Source: Balanoglossus misakiensis (taxonomy: Eukaryota > Hemichordata). Taken from it: a stretch of DNA of 64,000 nucleotides. The notes below the pieces were generated by a model that was given only the letters and a program-made list of their open reading frames with translations, was not told where the DNA came from and did not search any database. A program made the position numbers and the translations under genes. Shown here piece after piece: positions 10,001 through 23,400 of this stretch. How positions within the stretch are numbered: the stretch's first letter is position 1; the number at the start of each line of letters is the position of its first letter. The stretch lies in the NCBI GenBank assembly GCA_040954595.2, contig CM082587.2, forward strand, positions 4,030,001 to 4,094,000, read 5' to 3'.

Positions 10001-13000
10001 GACAACATCTTCAAAACCAGTGCTCTTGAACAGGTCCTCCCATCCTTTACGTGGCAGCCAGCATGATTCCTGTCTGAAGTCTTCATAGACCCAGCAGAGT
10101 TGAAGAGAACCAAAGACTAACTCAGTCATGTAGTTGGAATTGGTCGCCTCATACATGAACAGCCAGCCGTCTTCACAGAGGAGGTTGCGCATGTGGTACA
10201 TGCCGTTATTGACATCAACCGCAGAGTGGAGAGTATCAAGACACACCACGATGTCAACACTTCCAGGAATGAATCCCTGAGGTTCGATGTCTTGCTCGAT
10301 GTCGAGTTGCTTGTATTTGACCAGTGGGAACTCTTCGAGACACTGTTGGGCGTGCGAGAAGAATGAAGCACTCAGGTCTGTGAAGACAAACTCGACTTGC
10401 TTGTTTGCCACTTCTTCTTTCAAATTTCTGAGGATGTACTTGGAGAGGCCACCCATTCTTCCACCAACTTCAAGAATTCTCACCACTTTCTTCTTTTCCA
10501 TTGACTTTCTCACAGCTCTTGCTACTGCTTCAGCCCCAGCTTCATAGAACAGGCGAATCGTTGGTGCGTCAGCAAAGTACAGCGCAAGACTGTCTGGTGC
10601 AAACAGTAGTGACACGCCGATGTCAGGATCTTTGAGTGTGTCTGGCAAGGCATCACCAAGCGTCTTGACCATTTTCAGTTCCTGAGACATCTCAGGAACG
10701 ATACTAGATATCTTGTTTATGGCCTCAGGAATTTGTTCAATGGTTAGTGTCTGTACAGTGCTATCGTTTGCTATGTCTTTCAGTCGCTTGATGTATCGCC
10801 CGTTCCTTTCTCCAATGTTGCTCTCATCAACAATATTAAGTGCATGCTTTATGTACGATTTACATATCACCTTTATCGATGGCATCACCGCTTCTGTTCT
10901 TGTTATAATATCCATATCAGTAGGAAACAAACTACGTAGGTTTCTCTCTTCAAAGACGTCGCAGACATCAGCAGTCTTTGGCAGACAAGACGTGACTGGC
11001 TGCCACTCAGTAGTGTACAGGCACGACTGCAGGTCAACGTTAGAACTTGTGTCTTTGAGACTTTGAGCGGTTAAGCCAATAACCTTCACCAAGACTCTTC
11101 CATCACTGGTGCAAAGGTACGCATCTCCACTGATGAATGTGCTGTCGCAGTCGGTGATCTTGGCGTAGGCAATCAGCTGCTCCCCGAGAGGCAGTGCCGG
11201 GACAGTCATCTGTAACTTCGCCAGCTTAATGGGCAAATAGGCCGTCGTGAATTTACCCAGAGAAGCTATGATCAGTTGGAAGCAACCATCCAACAGCGTG
11301 GTTTGCACTCGTTGCTTGGGATCATATGCGTTTGACATTAAAGCTATTGCTTCACCATCTCCAAGCATTGCCTGTTGAATAACTTGGAAGTTTGGTCCGT
11401 ACTGTAGACCAATCGATGACAGCCCCTTGTATACCTCAGCCTCTGACATGACATTGCTGCATCTCTGTTTGATTTTTTGAATCGGAAGGCATTGGTAGAC
11501 TTCCGCCGTTGAGATTTGGTCACCCATCTCTGCCATGTAGTGTACGTGATCCCCAGCTTTGACTTGTATAGAGGCGCCTTCTTTGATGGCCTGAACTGGG
11601 ACTGTTTCTTTTGAAGGCTTGCCAGTGGTGCTGTCTTCTGGCCAGATCAGCGCACGTACAAAGCGCATGTCTTTCAATGCAGGGTTCTCCTTCTCGCCAA
11701 AGAACATCTCCAGACTGAACTCGATGTACCCTGCGCCAGGGAACACCACCTTATTTTCAACAACATGGTCCATTAGGTACGGAAACATGTCGATGGACAC
11801 ACTGCCATTTTGACCTTTGAATGTCTTGTCTTCAAGCCCAAGACGACGCTTCATCCTGTTTTCTGGTTCTGTCCAATGCGTGTGGTGCTGCCAGGGATAT
11901 GTTGGCATGGATTCCCACTTGGCCGTATTACGGGTCATATTGCCCCAGTCAATCGAAGCCCCAGCATTGTAAAGAGAACCGATGGACCTTAAAATCGAAT
12001 GGCGGTCATCACTACCACGCTGTCCGAGGGCGATGGTCGTTATCTTTTTCTTGCTGCCTGTCGCTTGGTGGATTTTATTAACTGACGACAACAGCGTTGC
12101 CGAAGCGCCACACTCGATGAAAATGTCAGGTTCTATCTCGTTGAGGATGTTGGTTACAGCATCTGAAAACGAGACAGCGTTTCGGATGTTTTTCCACCAG
12201 TACGGTCCATCAAAACTGCCATCGTATTGTTTACCATCGACAGTCGAGTAAAACGGCGCTGACCTGGTCCTTTTCTTCATTTTCACAACCCCACTCATGG
12301 CTTCCAAGAAACTCTCCTTGATGGGTTCCATGTACGGTGTATGGAAGGCACATTGCACCCGGAGTTCCTTGGCTTCTTGCGGGTTGTTTTTAGCAATTTC
12401 TGCAATGGCCGGTTTGCTTCCTGCTATTGTGACGGAGCCGGGTGCATTGATTGCGGCAAGGTACAGATTCTCGTATTCTGCACACATCTTCTCCGCTTCT
12501 TCAGCAGACTGCCGCAAAGCCGCCATTCCGCCAGCCCCCTTCAGACTTGCCTGCTGTGTGCTCCTGTGGTAGATAGCAGTCACAGCTTCTTCCATGGTCA
12601 TACCTCCACTCGCATAAGCAGCGGCAACCTCTCCGAGGCTGTGGCCGACAATGGCATCAGGGCGTATACCCCAGTGATTCAACAGATGGAATAAACCCAT
12701 CTGCAGGAAGAGAATGACAGGCTGTGATATTTCCATTTCATCGACCAAGTTTTCAGAAACCACGGGCAGTTTTCCTGATTTCCGTGACTGCTTAAAGCCA
12801 TTGAAGAACTCGGCATCGTGAAGAAGAGACCAACCACTAAGCTTCTTGAACATGGCGTCGCATTGATCGACCACCTCACGGAAAACTTCCTCGGTGGCGT
12901 AGAGCTGTCTTCCCATTCCTGTCCACTGTTGGCCCTGACCAGGGAAAACGAGGCATATCTTCTGGCCCTTCCCTGATGCTGAACCGGTCATGATGGAATC

Positions 13001-14998
13001 AACTGACTGCCCGTCTAGGTAACTCTGCAGACTTCGCCTGAACTCCTTCCCTGATCTGGCTGTTATGGCCATTCTGCTATCATACTGCTTCCGCCTCGTT
13101 GCCAACCACCCGACAACACTGAGGGCGTCACTGTCGCTCTCAAAGGACAACCACTTCCGGGCGAGGTCATCGACGGCATCTTTGGATTTTGCCGACAGTG
13201 GGATGAGGATTTCTTCGCCCTCGTTTTCACAACCAAACTTCCATCCACATTTATGACTTGTTTCTGTGTCAGAAACAGGGGCCTCCTCGAGGATCAGATG
13301 TGCAACCGCACCGGCAAACCCGAAACTGTTGACACCAAATCTATACTTTTTGTCTGATTTGAATCTCTCCTTCTCTGTTTGGACTTCTAACTTTAACCTA
13401 TCCAAATCAATAGCTGGGTTAGGCTTCTTGTAGTTGATTGAGGGGCACAGCGTACGTTTTGCAAGCATGAGTGATGCCTTTATAGTTGCGGTAATGCCAG
13501 CCGCACATTCATTGTGGGCAAAGTTGCTCTTAGCCGACCCAATCTTGAGTGGCACACTTCTGTGTGGTCCGAATGCATTGCCAATTGCCGAGGCTTCAAT
13601 GGGATCTCCCACAGGTGTACCTGTGCCATGAGCCTCAACATAGTCAACAGAGGACATAGACAAGTTGAACCTGTCGTATGCCTCGTGCATGACATACTCC
13701 TGGGCAGCCTGAAGGGGCATAGTCAGGCTCCCGCAGAAACCATTGGCAGCAATTGCACTCCCTCTAATGACTGAGTAGATGTGGTCACCGTCAGCCACAG
13801 CCTTTGATAGTGGCTTCAAGATCAGAGCGCCCCAACCTTCACTTCTGACATAGCCCTTGGCTTCATCCGAAAACGGGCAACACCGCCCTTCAGGGGAGAG
13901 CACACCGAGTGCACTGAAGCCAATGGTGATCTCTGGAATGAGCAAGCTGTTGCAACCACTGACAACAGCAACCTTGCACTCATTGTTCCAGAGGTGGGTG
14001 CAGGCCAGATGCATAGCCGTCATCGATGCAGCACAGGCTGTATCAACGGCGTAGCTGGGACCCTGCAGATTGAAAGCATAAGATATGCGGTTGGCGGCCA
14101 CGCTGTGGGCGTTGCCAGTAATCGTGTAGGGGTTCATGTGGTAAGCATCCATGTTGGACATGCCATAGTCCATCATACCAATTCCAACAAACACCCCACA
14201 GTCTGTCTTCAGTGTGTCTGGGTCGATTCCTGCGTCTTCGAAGGCTTCTTCTACCACCTCGAGCAGCAGTCTCTGTTGGGGGTCCATGGATGCCGCCTCC
14301 CTCGGCGAGATCTTAAAGTAGCCGTGGTCGAACTGGTCTACGCCGTCTACAAAGCCAGCTCTTCTGGTCACCATCTTTCCGGACTTTGCCTGGTCGGTGT
14401 CATGGAATTCATTGATGTCCCATCTTTCCTTGGGGATTTCGGTCACCACGTCCCTACCCTCGCTTATCACGTCCCAGAATTTCTGCGGAGAGTCCACACC
14501 ACCTGGCATACGGCATCCTAAGCGAAAATGAAATGAAGACGGAGTCTTGGAAAAGTATGATGACAGAGAGAATTGTCGTACATTGCAATCCCAATTACCA
14601 GATGAATATGTTAAGTGATGTCATTGATAGTAAACGCCAATCACTGACCGATCCATTCGCAACTCACCTATACCAGTTATGGCAATAGGAAAACCATAAG
14701 TCTCGCTTCCAACCACAGAAGACATGGACCATCCATTGCAATCATTATGAGTGTCACTACTTCCGGTCTGGCGATAGAAGTAATAAAAAAAACAATTAAT
14801 GCAAAAATGTGCGTTTTTTCATAAATCTGCCCCTTTATTGTCGAGATATTATGCTCAGTCAATAGAGAACGGAAAATACAACTGAATAGTATCTTGTGAA
14901 TGAGAAATACGAAAACACAGCCGCCCGGAATCTTTTATAATCACCTGTTTCATTCTCTTGGTGTCGGCGCCGGTATCTATTGGTTTGCTGAACGGCAT
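7049..14998 (-). CDS. Animal FAS-like polyketide synthase, copy 1 (PKS-1)
   Basis: Coding exons are 14998-14945, 14767-14668, 14517-7661 and 7402-7049, giving 2,454 residues. Domains in order: KS (Cys213 in DTACAAS, His348 in EAHGTGT, His386 in KSNFAHNECAAG); AT (Ser678 in GHSLGE, with CAFHTPYM nearby, a malonyl-type pattern by analogy); DH (His968, motif H-x3-N-x4-P, Asp1127 in LDGCFQ); a methyltransferase region with an altered SAM loop (ILEVGGRMGG, about 1399-1408); a pseudo-KR; ER (HSACGGVGLAAIQ, about 1908-1920); KR (TGAFGGVGQAL, Tyr2257 in PAYCAAN); ACP (Ser2406 in DYGVDSL). The protein ends PLMEH with no thioesterase, unlike animal FAS. The start was set by an upstream exon (MPFSK...KQ) matching copy 2; starting at the internal MPGG would lose 54 residues. 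It is probably an iterative, reducing, cytosolic enzyme. Product unknown; a PPTase and a release enzyme must act in trans. Confidence 0.93.
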
Positions 14999-15842
14999 CG
15001 TTACACTATTCCTGACAAAATGTGCAAAGTAAGATCTGCAAGGAAAATGACGAAGTTCACTTTAGCACAACATGACGCTTTTGACGTGTGGGCGGCTTGG
15101 AGGTTTTGCGCATGCCTGCCAATGGCTGGCCCCCTTGCAGAGTATATACTCACTATAAACCGGAAATTTTAAAAGAAGCTGGTATTGTTCCTATTGTCTA
15201 CATTCTACAAAATATTACAGGTATGTTCCTGAAAAATAGGTTTCATCAGTGATTTCGTAATGCTGCAAAAAAGCATGGCACCATAAAAAAGACAAAATTA
15301 TTTTGCGGGCGTTGAGAGGAAATTACAATAGATATGCAGGTACTTGTCAGCGAAATCACAGCTGTTTGACACCAAGTCTGGAAATGATGAACAAATCCCA
15401 AATCTACACATATACATATATTTTACAAAATCAGTTTTTGAGGCATAAGTTCCAAGATGTTTTAATCACGTGTAGAGGATACAAAACCACCGAAAACTCT
15501 TAAGTCTCTAAATCGGGAAACTTTAATCTTTTTTCCCACGAGGACTGTACTTTCTACAAAATCATAAAACGTTGCATATGCGGTGTTTATAGAAATGAAC
15601 CTTTGGAACATCTCTCGTCGCGAAAATGAGTAGAAAACAAAATAATGTCTTGGGCTATCTTTTCCCCATAACAATCAGATACCGCTGAGTGAACTTAGAT
15701 TTTTCCTCCTAGAAAAGTGGGAGAGCCAAATATGGCGAATTTGCAAATTTGTGATAAAGACATTTTTGCGATTCTGAACACAGCTGTAGGATTCGGATAG
15801 AATGATGAACTGCAGTCATGCTTTGAGTGAAAATTATCTTAC

Positions 15843-15912
15843 CTGGATTTCCGGATCTGTTCGGCCTAAGATCGGAGGACAAGCTTACCAGATGAAGGCG
15901 CGGGTGATGGTG
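15843..15912 (-). other. candidate non-coding first exon of PKS-1
   Basis: On the minus strand a donor (AAATCCAG|GTAAG, exon end 15843) sits about 70 nt downstream of the expected start site set by the TATA-like box. No ATG is present between them. The next exon would begin at the acceptor TTTTGTCAG|G (exon start 15011), 13 nt before the PKS-1 ATG at 14998. This matches PKS-2, whose ATG exon also has an acceptor just upstream. Confidence 0.45.
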
Positions 15913-15935
15913 CGGCTATTTCGAACTTGACCGCG

Positions 15936-15979
15936 CTATTTAAAGCTCGGCCGATGGGGCTCCAGTTCCCTGATTGGCT
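15936..15979 (-). promoter_or_regulatory. TATA-like and CCAAT boxes, PKS-1 promoter
   Basis: Read on the minus strand, AGCCAATC (15972-15979) is followed about 30 nt downstream by CTTTAAATAG (15936-15945) in a GC-rich setting. The spacing and order fit a core promoter driving the exon ending at 15843. Confidence 0.5.
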
Positions 15980-17468
15980 GCCGTCATAAAAAGCGAGGAT
16001 TCGGACACGCGTTCACGCACATAGCACGAATTCTTTGCGTGATCTCTTGAATCGTTGGTGTGGCTACTATTAAGGGTACCATCTCCTGGACGAGATTTGC
16101 ATTATTGGACAAGAAAATTCTTTCCGGAATTATACCGAGCATTCTTGTTTATGCATACATTCGTATTATCGAATGTGAGAAATGACACGAAGCCATGTAG
16201 TACACGCCTTTCCCTCACAAAAAGTAACATTCAGGCAAAACACTAACAGCAACTTTTGTAAAAAAAATATCATATCTAAAATACACCAGGTTGCGAGAGT
16301 TGTTGGCAGACGTTTGGATCGCAAAGGGTACCCGCATTTCATACCGTCGTATTGTTACACTTCGGATTTCTCCGCTCCCAAATATCTTTGATTGCTTGGC
16401 AAACAAGGAACACGCAGCCAGGCCAGAAACTATTATGCGGTAGACGTAAAGGGTACCAGCATATGCTATAACTATCTCATGTTGAGGATCTTTGATTTCT
16501 GCCGTACCTGGCGACAACTTAAATTGCTTGTCCACTGGAAAGAAAACAGTTCAAGGCGACATATTCCATGTAAATATAGTTTATTCAAAATATGGAAGCA
16601 ATAGAAAGAAAAAAACATAGTTCAAATATTGAATACTTAAGAGTCCGAATAAAGATGATCAAAGGGAGGTGTACAGAAATCACCATCTGCTACAGTATTT
16701 CAAGGAATACGTAGCTACTTGAATATAACGGTTTCACTGAGAAACTTAAGATGATGTAATCCAACATTTATATACAGCTGTTGGAAAATTCGAATTTACA
16801 AAGTAACTGCGTCTGCAGTAAGACAGGCTTTAAGAACATTAAAACTATCTAAGGAAATCAGAAAATCTTACTTAGAAACCAAGAAATCCACAAATAAAAG
16901 GAAATCAATACTGAATATCATAGCAAATCTGAACATTGATTATTCAGGAAATATATTCACAAATGTATAAAAATGTGCAACTGATTATCATCAATAATTA
17001 TTTACACTTCTTTCTCTGTGTGTCAGTAAGTATTCTTTGAATGTAATTATCAATCATGGAATTGGAATGTCTTCTGGCAATATTTCCCTTCGCAGATTTC
17101 TCTATCAGTACAATACCTGTATACATTAAAATATGCGTTTTTGAAACAATACAATTCGGTGCAAATGACTTCAATAAATACACTCTCAACACAGCACATA
17201 AAATATACTAGAAACCCTGTCTAGACCGACTGTACTTTGCACTTCTATACCCTAAGGTAAGGGAGACTAAAGTAACTTCTTTATACGGGATTAGAATGAT
17301 CGGCAACTAGTCTAGAATAAAATGTAACCAGGGACAGTCAGTTCAGCGCACAGTCATTATTTGTAGTCATAAAACGTGAAGTGTAGATTCCAAAGCTGGT
17401 TTCCTTTGACCCTTTGAAATATTATTACATGTACGTGAACATTAATAATATCGCTGGTGTTTGTTTAC
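15980..17468. other. intergenic between PKS-1 promoter and PKS-2 3' end
   Basis: AT-rich sequence that presumably holds upstream control elements of PKS-1 and the 3' UTR of PKS-2. Several ATTAAA/AATAAA-like signals occur on both strands. No ORF with recognisable content was found. Confidence 0.5.
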
Positions 17469-20400
17469 CTAATGCTCCATGAGCGGCAACACCACATTGT
17501 TATCAACTGCCTTCTCCAGCAACAGAGCAGTGGTAATCCCGCCCAGGATGTCCAGCTGCGAGATGACGACCTTCAGTTCCTTCGACGCCCACGTGACCAT
17601 CTCCACCGCCATGAGCGAGTCGACGCCGTAGTCTATCATTGGTTTGCTGACGTCGATGTCGTCTGGCGATTGGCAGAGCATGTGCCCCAGCTTCTGTTTC
17701 ACCACGTTCTCTAGTTCATCAAGAGACAGCTGACAGTCGCCCTTGTTGACGTTTGACTCGTCCGCTAGATGTTTGAATTTCAGGCTTGTCCTGTGCGTAA
17801 ACTGAGATGTGGCAGCCCAGTCCTGAAAAACAATACAATGGATGGAAATAATCAACCAGATGTACATAGTGATACTAACCACACGATACATGGTTACATT
17901 GTGCGTACAATGTATTTGTTTCAAATACTTGATTTTCTCCAACTTTGAAAATGTTCAAAGGTTGTGTTCACGTACCTGGTTTGCCAAACAGACTACTGGT
18001 TTGGTACTGCAGTTCAGTAACGTTCCCAACATCTCCATGACCTCGCTGATGTGAAGAGTGGAAAACCCTTGGGCCTCCAGCACCCTGGTTGTTTCAGCTT
18101 TACCCTCGAGATATCCGGCCCCTCTGACGGCTCCCATCTGCAGTGACAGAGCTGGTAGACCCAGGCTGTGTCTGTATTCGGCAAGGGCGTCCAATACGGC
18201 GTTGGCTGCACAGTACGCAGGTTGGGATGACTGGCCTCGCAGTGTTAGAACTGACGACATCAGAAGGAAGATGTCCAAATTCTCTTCCTTTGTGAGACTG
18301 TGTAAATGATGTGCACTAACAGCCTTCGAGCGCATTACTTGGTCGAGGTCGTCTGGCTTCAGGTCGGGGAGAAGTATTTCGTCAATGATGCCAGCAAGAT
18401 GGAAGACTCCCTTCAATGGTGGGACGTCGGGGTTGGACTTCAGTTGGCGAAGGATAGACTCGACACTGCTGTAGTCGGACACGTCTGCTGCAAAGCTGTG
18501 CACGGTCACTCCTTTGCGTTTCAGGAACTCCAGCGTCCGACGGGAAGCCGCTGTCTTGCCGCCACTTCTCGAGATCATGACCAGGTGTTTGGCGCCCATT
18601 TTCTGCATCCAACGGGTGAGCGCCTGCCCGACGCCGCCAAACGCGCCGGTGATGAGATAAGTGGCGTCTTCCTGGAAGACATCTCCGTGCTGGTCGAACT
18701 TCTCCGGGATGTAGGACTCTGGAACTTCCAAGATCACTTTGCCAATGTGCTGACCCTTTCGCATCATTCTGAAGGCATCCATGTAGTTTTCGATGTGGTA
18801 CACACTTGCCGGGGATGGGTGGAGTTTTCTCTCTTCGAACAGTTGCACCACCTTTTCAAGTGTCTTCCTTGCACCGACACGGTCTTGCCTCAGCCTGATA
18901 TCAATCTGACAGGACAGGAAGGTCTTGTTTTCCAAGAAAGTCTTCAAGTCCAGCTGTGAGTTTTCCAGCATGTCACGCTTTCCAATTTCACAGAATCTTC
19001 CACCTGGAGCAAGAGCAGCCAACCCTCTTGCCATCAGCTTGCCATACAAGGAATTCAGTATGACGTCAACGCCTCTCCCGTCCGTCCACTTCATGATATC
19101 ATAATAGAACTTGTCAGATCGTGAGTCTGTGACATACTCTATGCCCAGTTCATCTCTGAGGTAGACACGCTTTTCTTCTGTTCCAGCTGAACACATGATT
19201 GTGGCTCCTCTCATCTTCGCGACCTGAATGGCCGCCAGTCCCACTCCCCCGCAAGCAGAGTGGATCAGCACAGTGTCTCCCTCCTGCAGGTTTGCTCTCT
19301 CCACCAGACTGTGGTACGCTGTTGTGAAGGCTATGGTTATCCCCGCGCTCTCCAGCATGCTGAGATGCTTCGGCTTTGGCACGACAAAGCGGGCATCGCT
19401 GACAACATGGGACGCGAAACTGATCTTGGTGAAAGCGATCACTTCGTCTCCTACTTTCAGGTGGGTGACGCCCTCTCCGATTTCTTCCACCACGCCAGAG
19501 CATTCCAGGCCAAAACGGGATCGGGTCTCGTCAATCTCCAGTCCTTCCAACATACCATGGGCCATCATGACGTCTTTGAAGTTCAACGCGGCAGCGTGGA
19601 CCTTCACCTTCACCTTTCCCAGTTTCACAGGCATGTTCGGCAGAACACACAAACCCAGATCATCCAAAGTAGCGCCTCTGCCATCCGTTCTGATTTTCTG
19701 CTCCAGCCGCCAATACTTGGACTTTTTGGATGTTGTATCCGTGTGGGGAGAGTTGACAACTCGGGGACATAAGAGCTGGTTTCCTTGGATCACCAGTGCC
19801 CGCTCTGGTTGACTGGAATCTGTCAACACTTTGACCAGCATCTCTGCATTGTGTCGCTGACTGGCTTCCGTATCCAGGTCAATGTAGTAAACACTGCCAG
19901 AGTTGACGTGGTTACAAACTGACCCAGCCATACCATAGGCAGCGTGCGACCAGATGTTCAAGTCGTTCTTGTAAGCTCCTTCGGTGAGAATGTAGACGCT
20001 TTTGATGACGTCTTGGAACTGGTCGGTGGTCTTCAGCAGTTCCAACATGAAGTGGAGATTTTCATCCCATTCACCACTGTAGTAGACGATGCTTACTTCT
20101 TTCATTGTGGTGAGGGCTTTGATGTCAGATATGCTGGGACTGGGCAGCGATGAAACGGGTTTCTGCAAGGATTCAGCCAAGGCATTTCTGAAAGTGTCTT
20201 CTGGGCAACCTATGAGAACCAATTGTACTCCTTCATCTTGTGATGTTGGGATCTGTCCAGCGTCTGACTTACGGCCAACGACAATGCTGTGGAACAGTTC
20301 GTTTTCTGTGGACACGCTGACAACGTCTTTGTAGCCGTTGTCCTTGAAGAGGTCTTCCCAGCCTTGCCGTGACAGCCAGCACCTGTCTTGTCTGAAGTCT

Positions 20401-23400
20401 TCATAGACCCAGCAGAGTTGCAAGGAACCAAAGACTAACTCAGCCATGTAGTTGGAATTGGTCGCCTCATACATGAACAGCCAGCCGTCTTCACAAAGGA
20501 GGTTGCGCATGTGGTACATGCCGTTGTTGACATCAACCGCAGAGTGGAGGGTATCAAGACACACCACGATGTCGACACTTCCAGGAATGAATCCCTGGGG
20601 CTCGATGTCTTGCTCGATGTCGAGTTGCTTGTATTTGATCGGTGGAAGGTCCTGGAGTCGTTGTTGGGCGTGTGTGAAGAAGGAGACACTCAGATCAGTG
20701 AAGATGTACTCGACTTGCTTCTTCTCTATCTCTTCAGCCAGCAATTCAAGTACGTATTTCGTGAGGCCAGCCATCCTTCCGCCAACTTCAAGGATTCGTA
20801 CAACACTCTTCTTCTTCAGTGCCTTTCTGACTGACCTGGCTATAGCTTCAGCACCAGCTTCATAGAACAGTCGGATCGTCAGTGCCTCAGTGAAGTAATG
20901 AGCCAATATTTCAGGAGCAAAAAGGATAGAAACGCCAATATCTGGGTCTCTAAGTGTCTCTGGAAGAGCGTCTCCTAGGGTCTTGACCATCTTCAATTCT
21001 TGGGCTATTTCTGGTACTTGGTCCGCAATGTCTTCCAAGGTTTGGGCGATCTCATCCAGGCTCAAGGTCTCCACAGTGCTGTCATTAGAAATGTACTGCA
21101 ATCTTCGAATGTACCTTTCATTTCTCTCCGCAATGTCGCTGTCGTCGACAACGCCGAGGGCATGACGGATGTACGACTTGCATATGCTCTTCAACACTGG
21201 CATGATTGCTTCTGTACGTTTTGCGGCATCCATGTCCTCGGGGAGCAGCTCGCACAGGTTCTCGTCTTCAAACAACTCGCAGACGTCTGTGGTCGGGGGC
21301 AAACATGACGTCACCGGTTGCCATTCTGTTGTGTACAGGCACGACTTCAGGTCGACGCCAGACGCGGCATCTTGAAGGGTCTGTGCCACCATTCCGATGA
21401 CTTTGACCAACACTTTCCCTTCACTGCTGCAGAGGTAGGCGTCACCGGTGATTGAAGTACTGTCGCAGTCTGTCACTTTGGCGTAAACCGTGAATTGCTC
21501 GTCTACTGGCAACGATGGAACGGTCATCTGCATCATGCCCAGTTTTACAGGCAGATAGGCGGTGGTAAATTTGCCGAGCGATGCAATGATCAGCTGGAAG
21601 CACCCATCTAGTATCGTTGTCTGCACCCGCTGTTTGGGGTCGGAAGCACCGAAGAGTACAGCAAGTGCTTCTCCGTCACCAAGCATCATTTGTTGGATAA
21701 CTTGGAAACTTGGACCATACTGTAACCCGACTGATGCCAGGCCTTGGTACACCTCAACTCCTGTCAACAACCTGCTGCATCTCTCTTTGATTTTCGGCAA
21801 GGGAAGGCACTGATAGATTTCATCTGTTGGGGCTGGACTGTCCATCTCAGCCGAGAAGTGCAGCGCGTCCCCTGATGTGATTTGGATTGATGCGCCCTCT
21901 CTGGTAGGTTGGACGGGGACATTTTCTTTTGATGGGTGCCCAGTAGCTTGGTCCTCAGGCCAGATCAGCGCACGCAGGAAATTCACATTTTTCAGCGCCG
22001 GGTTTTCCTTCTCGCCATAGAACATCTCAAGGCAGCATTCAATGTAACCTGCACCGGGGAAGACGACCTTGTTTTCAACCACGTGGTCAGCTAAGTACGG
22101 GAACATGTCAAGTGAAACGACGCCCTTTTGACCCTTGAAGCTCTTATCTTCCAAGCCAAGTCGCCTCTTCATCTTGAAATCGGGTTCAGACCAGTGTGTG
22201 TGGTGTTGCCACGCATATGTTGGAATTGGCGCCCATTTGGCTGCGTTGTAGGTCATGTTGTGCCAGTCGATTGGCAACCCAGCATTGTGCAGTGTTCCCA
22301 TTGCCCTGAGTAGTGAATGGCGATCGTCCTTTCCACGCTGGCCGACTCCCACTGTCATTATCTGTTTTGTGGACCCACTTGCTTTCTGGATCCTTGTAAT
22401 CGATGACAGCAGTGTTGCTGATGCAGCGCATTCGATGAAGATGTCTGGCTCGATTTCATGGAGGATATTCGTGACAGCATCACTGAAAGAAACTGTATTT
22501 CTGATGTTCTTCCACCAGTAAGACCCGTCAAAGGTTCCGTGGTACTGCTTGCCATCAACAGTTGAATAGAATGGGGTACATTCATGCCTGTCTGTCGTCT
22601 TCACGATGCCCTCCATTGCCTTCATGAAGTTCTTCTCAATCGGATCCATGTAAGGGGTGTGGAAAGCACATTGGACCCGTAGTTGCTTGGCTTGCTGGGG
22701 GTTATTTGCTGCTATTCCTTCTATCACTTCGGTGTCTCCAGCAATCGTGACTGAACCAGGCGCATTGACAGCTGCAACGTAGAGATTCTTGTGATCAGCA
22801 CACAGCTTCTCTGCATCTTCGTGAGACTGGCGCAGGGCTGCCATGCCTCCCGCTCCTTTCAGCTTGGCTTGCTCTGTGCTTCTGACGTATATTGCAGTCA
22901 CTGCCTCCTCCATCGTCATTCCGCCGCACGCATAGGCTGCGGCGACCTCTCCGAGACTGTGACCAACTATAGCGTCGGGATGAACGCCCCAGTGCTTCAA
23001 CAGGTGGAACAGGCCAATCTGAAAGAACGTGATGAGTGGCTGTGAGATTTCCATCTCATCGGTCAGGTTTTCTGAATCTACAGGGAGGTTTCCTCGGGTT
23101 GTCTTCGAGGCGTTGAAAAAGCCAGCATCGTGGAGGAGAGACCAACCGCTGACTTTCTTGAATATGTCGTCACACTGCTTCACTACACCACGGAACGCTT
23201 CCTCGGTAGCATAGAGCTGTCTTCCCATTCCTGCCCATTGTTGGCCTTGACCGGGGAAAATGAAGCACACTTTCTGGGGCACATTTTGAGCTTTGCCAGT
23301 CATGACTGAATCTAAGGACTGACCATTCAAGTATGACTCCAGGTGTTGCTTGAACTCCTTTCCAGATTTAGCTGTTATGGCCATGCGGTGCTCATGGTGT

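Noticed and set aside
13994-14521. Long plus-strand ORFs antisense to the PKS genes (also 18306-18959 and 23874-24533)
   Set aside because: They are shadows of the conserved minus-strand KS and ER/KR coding sequence and have no domain of their own.
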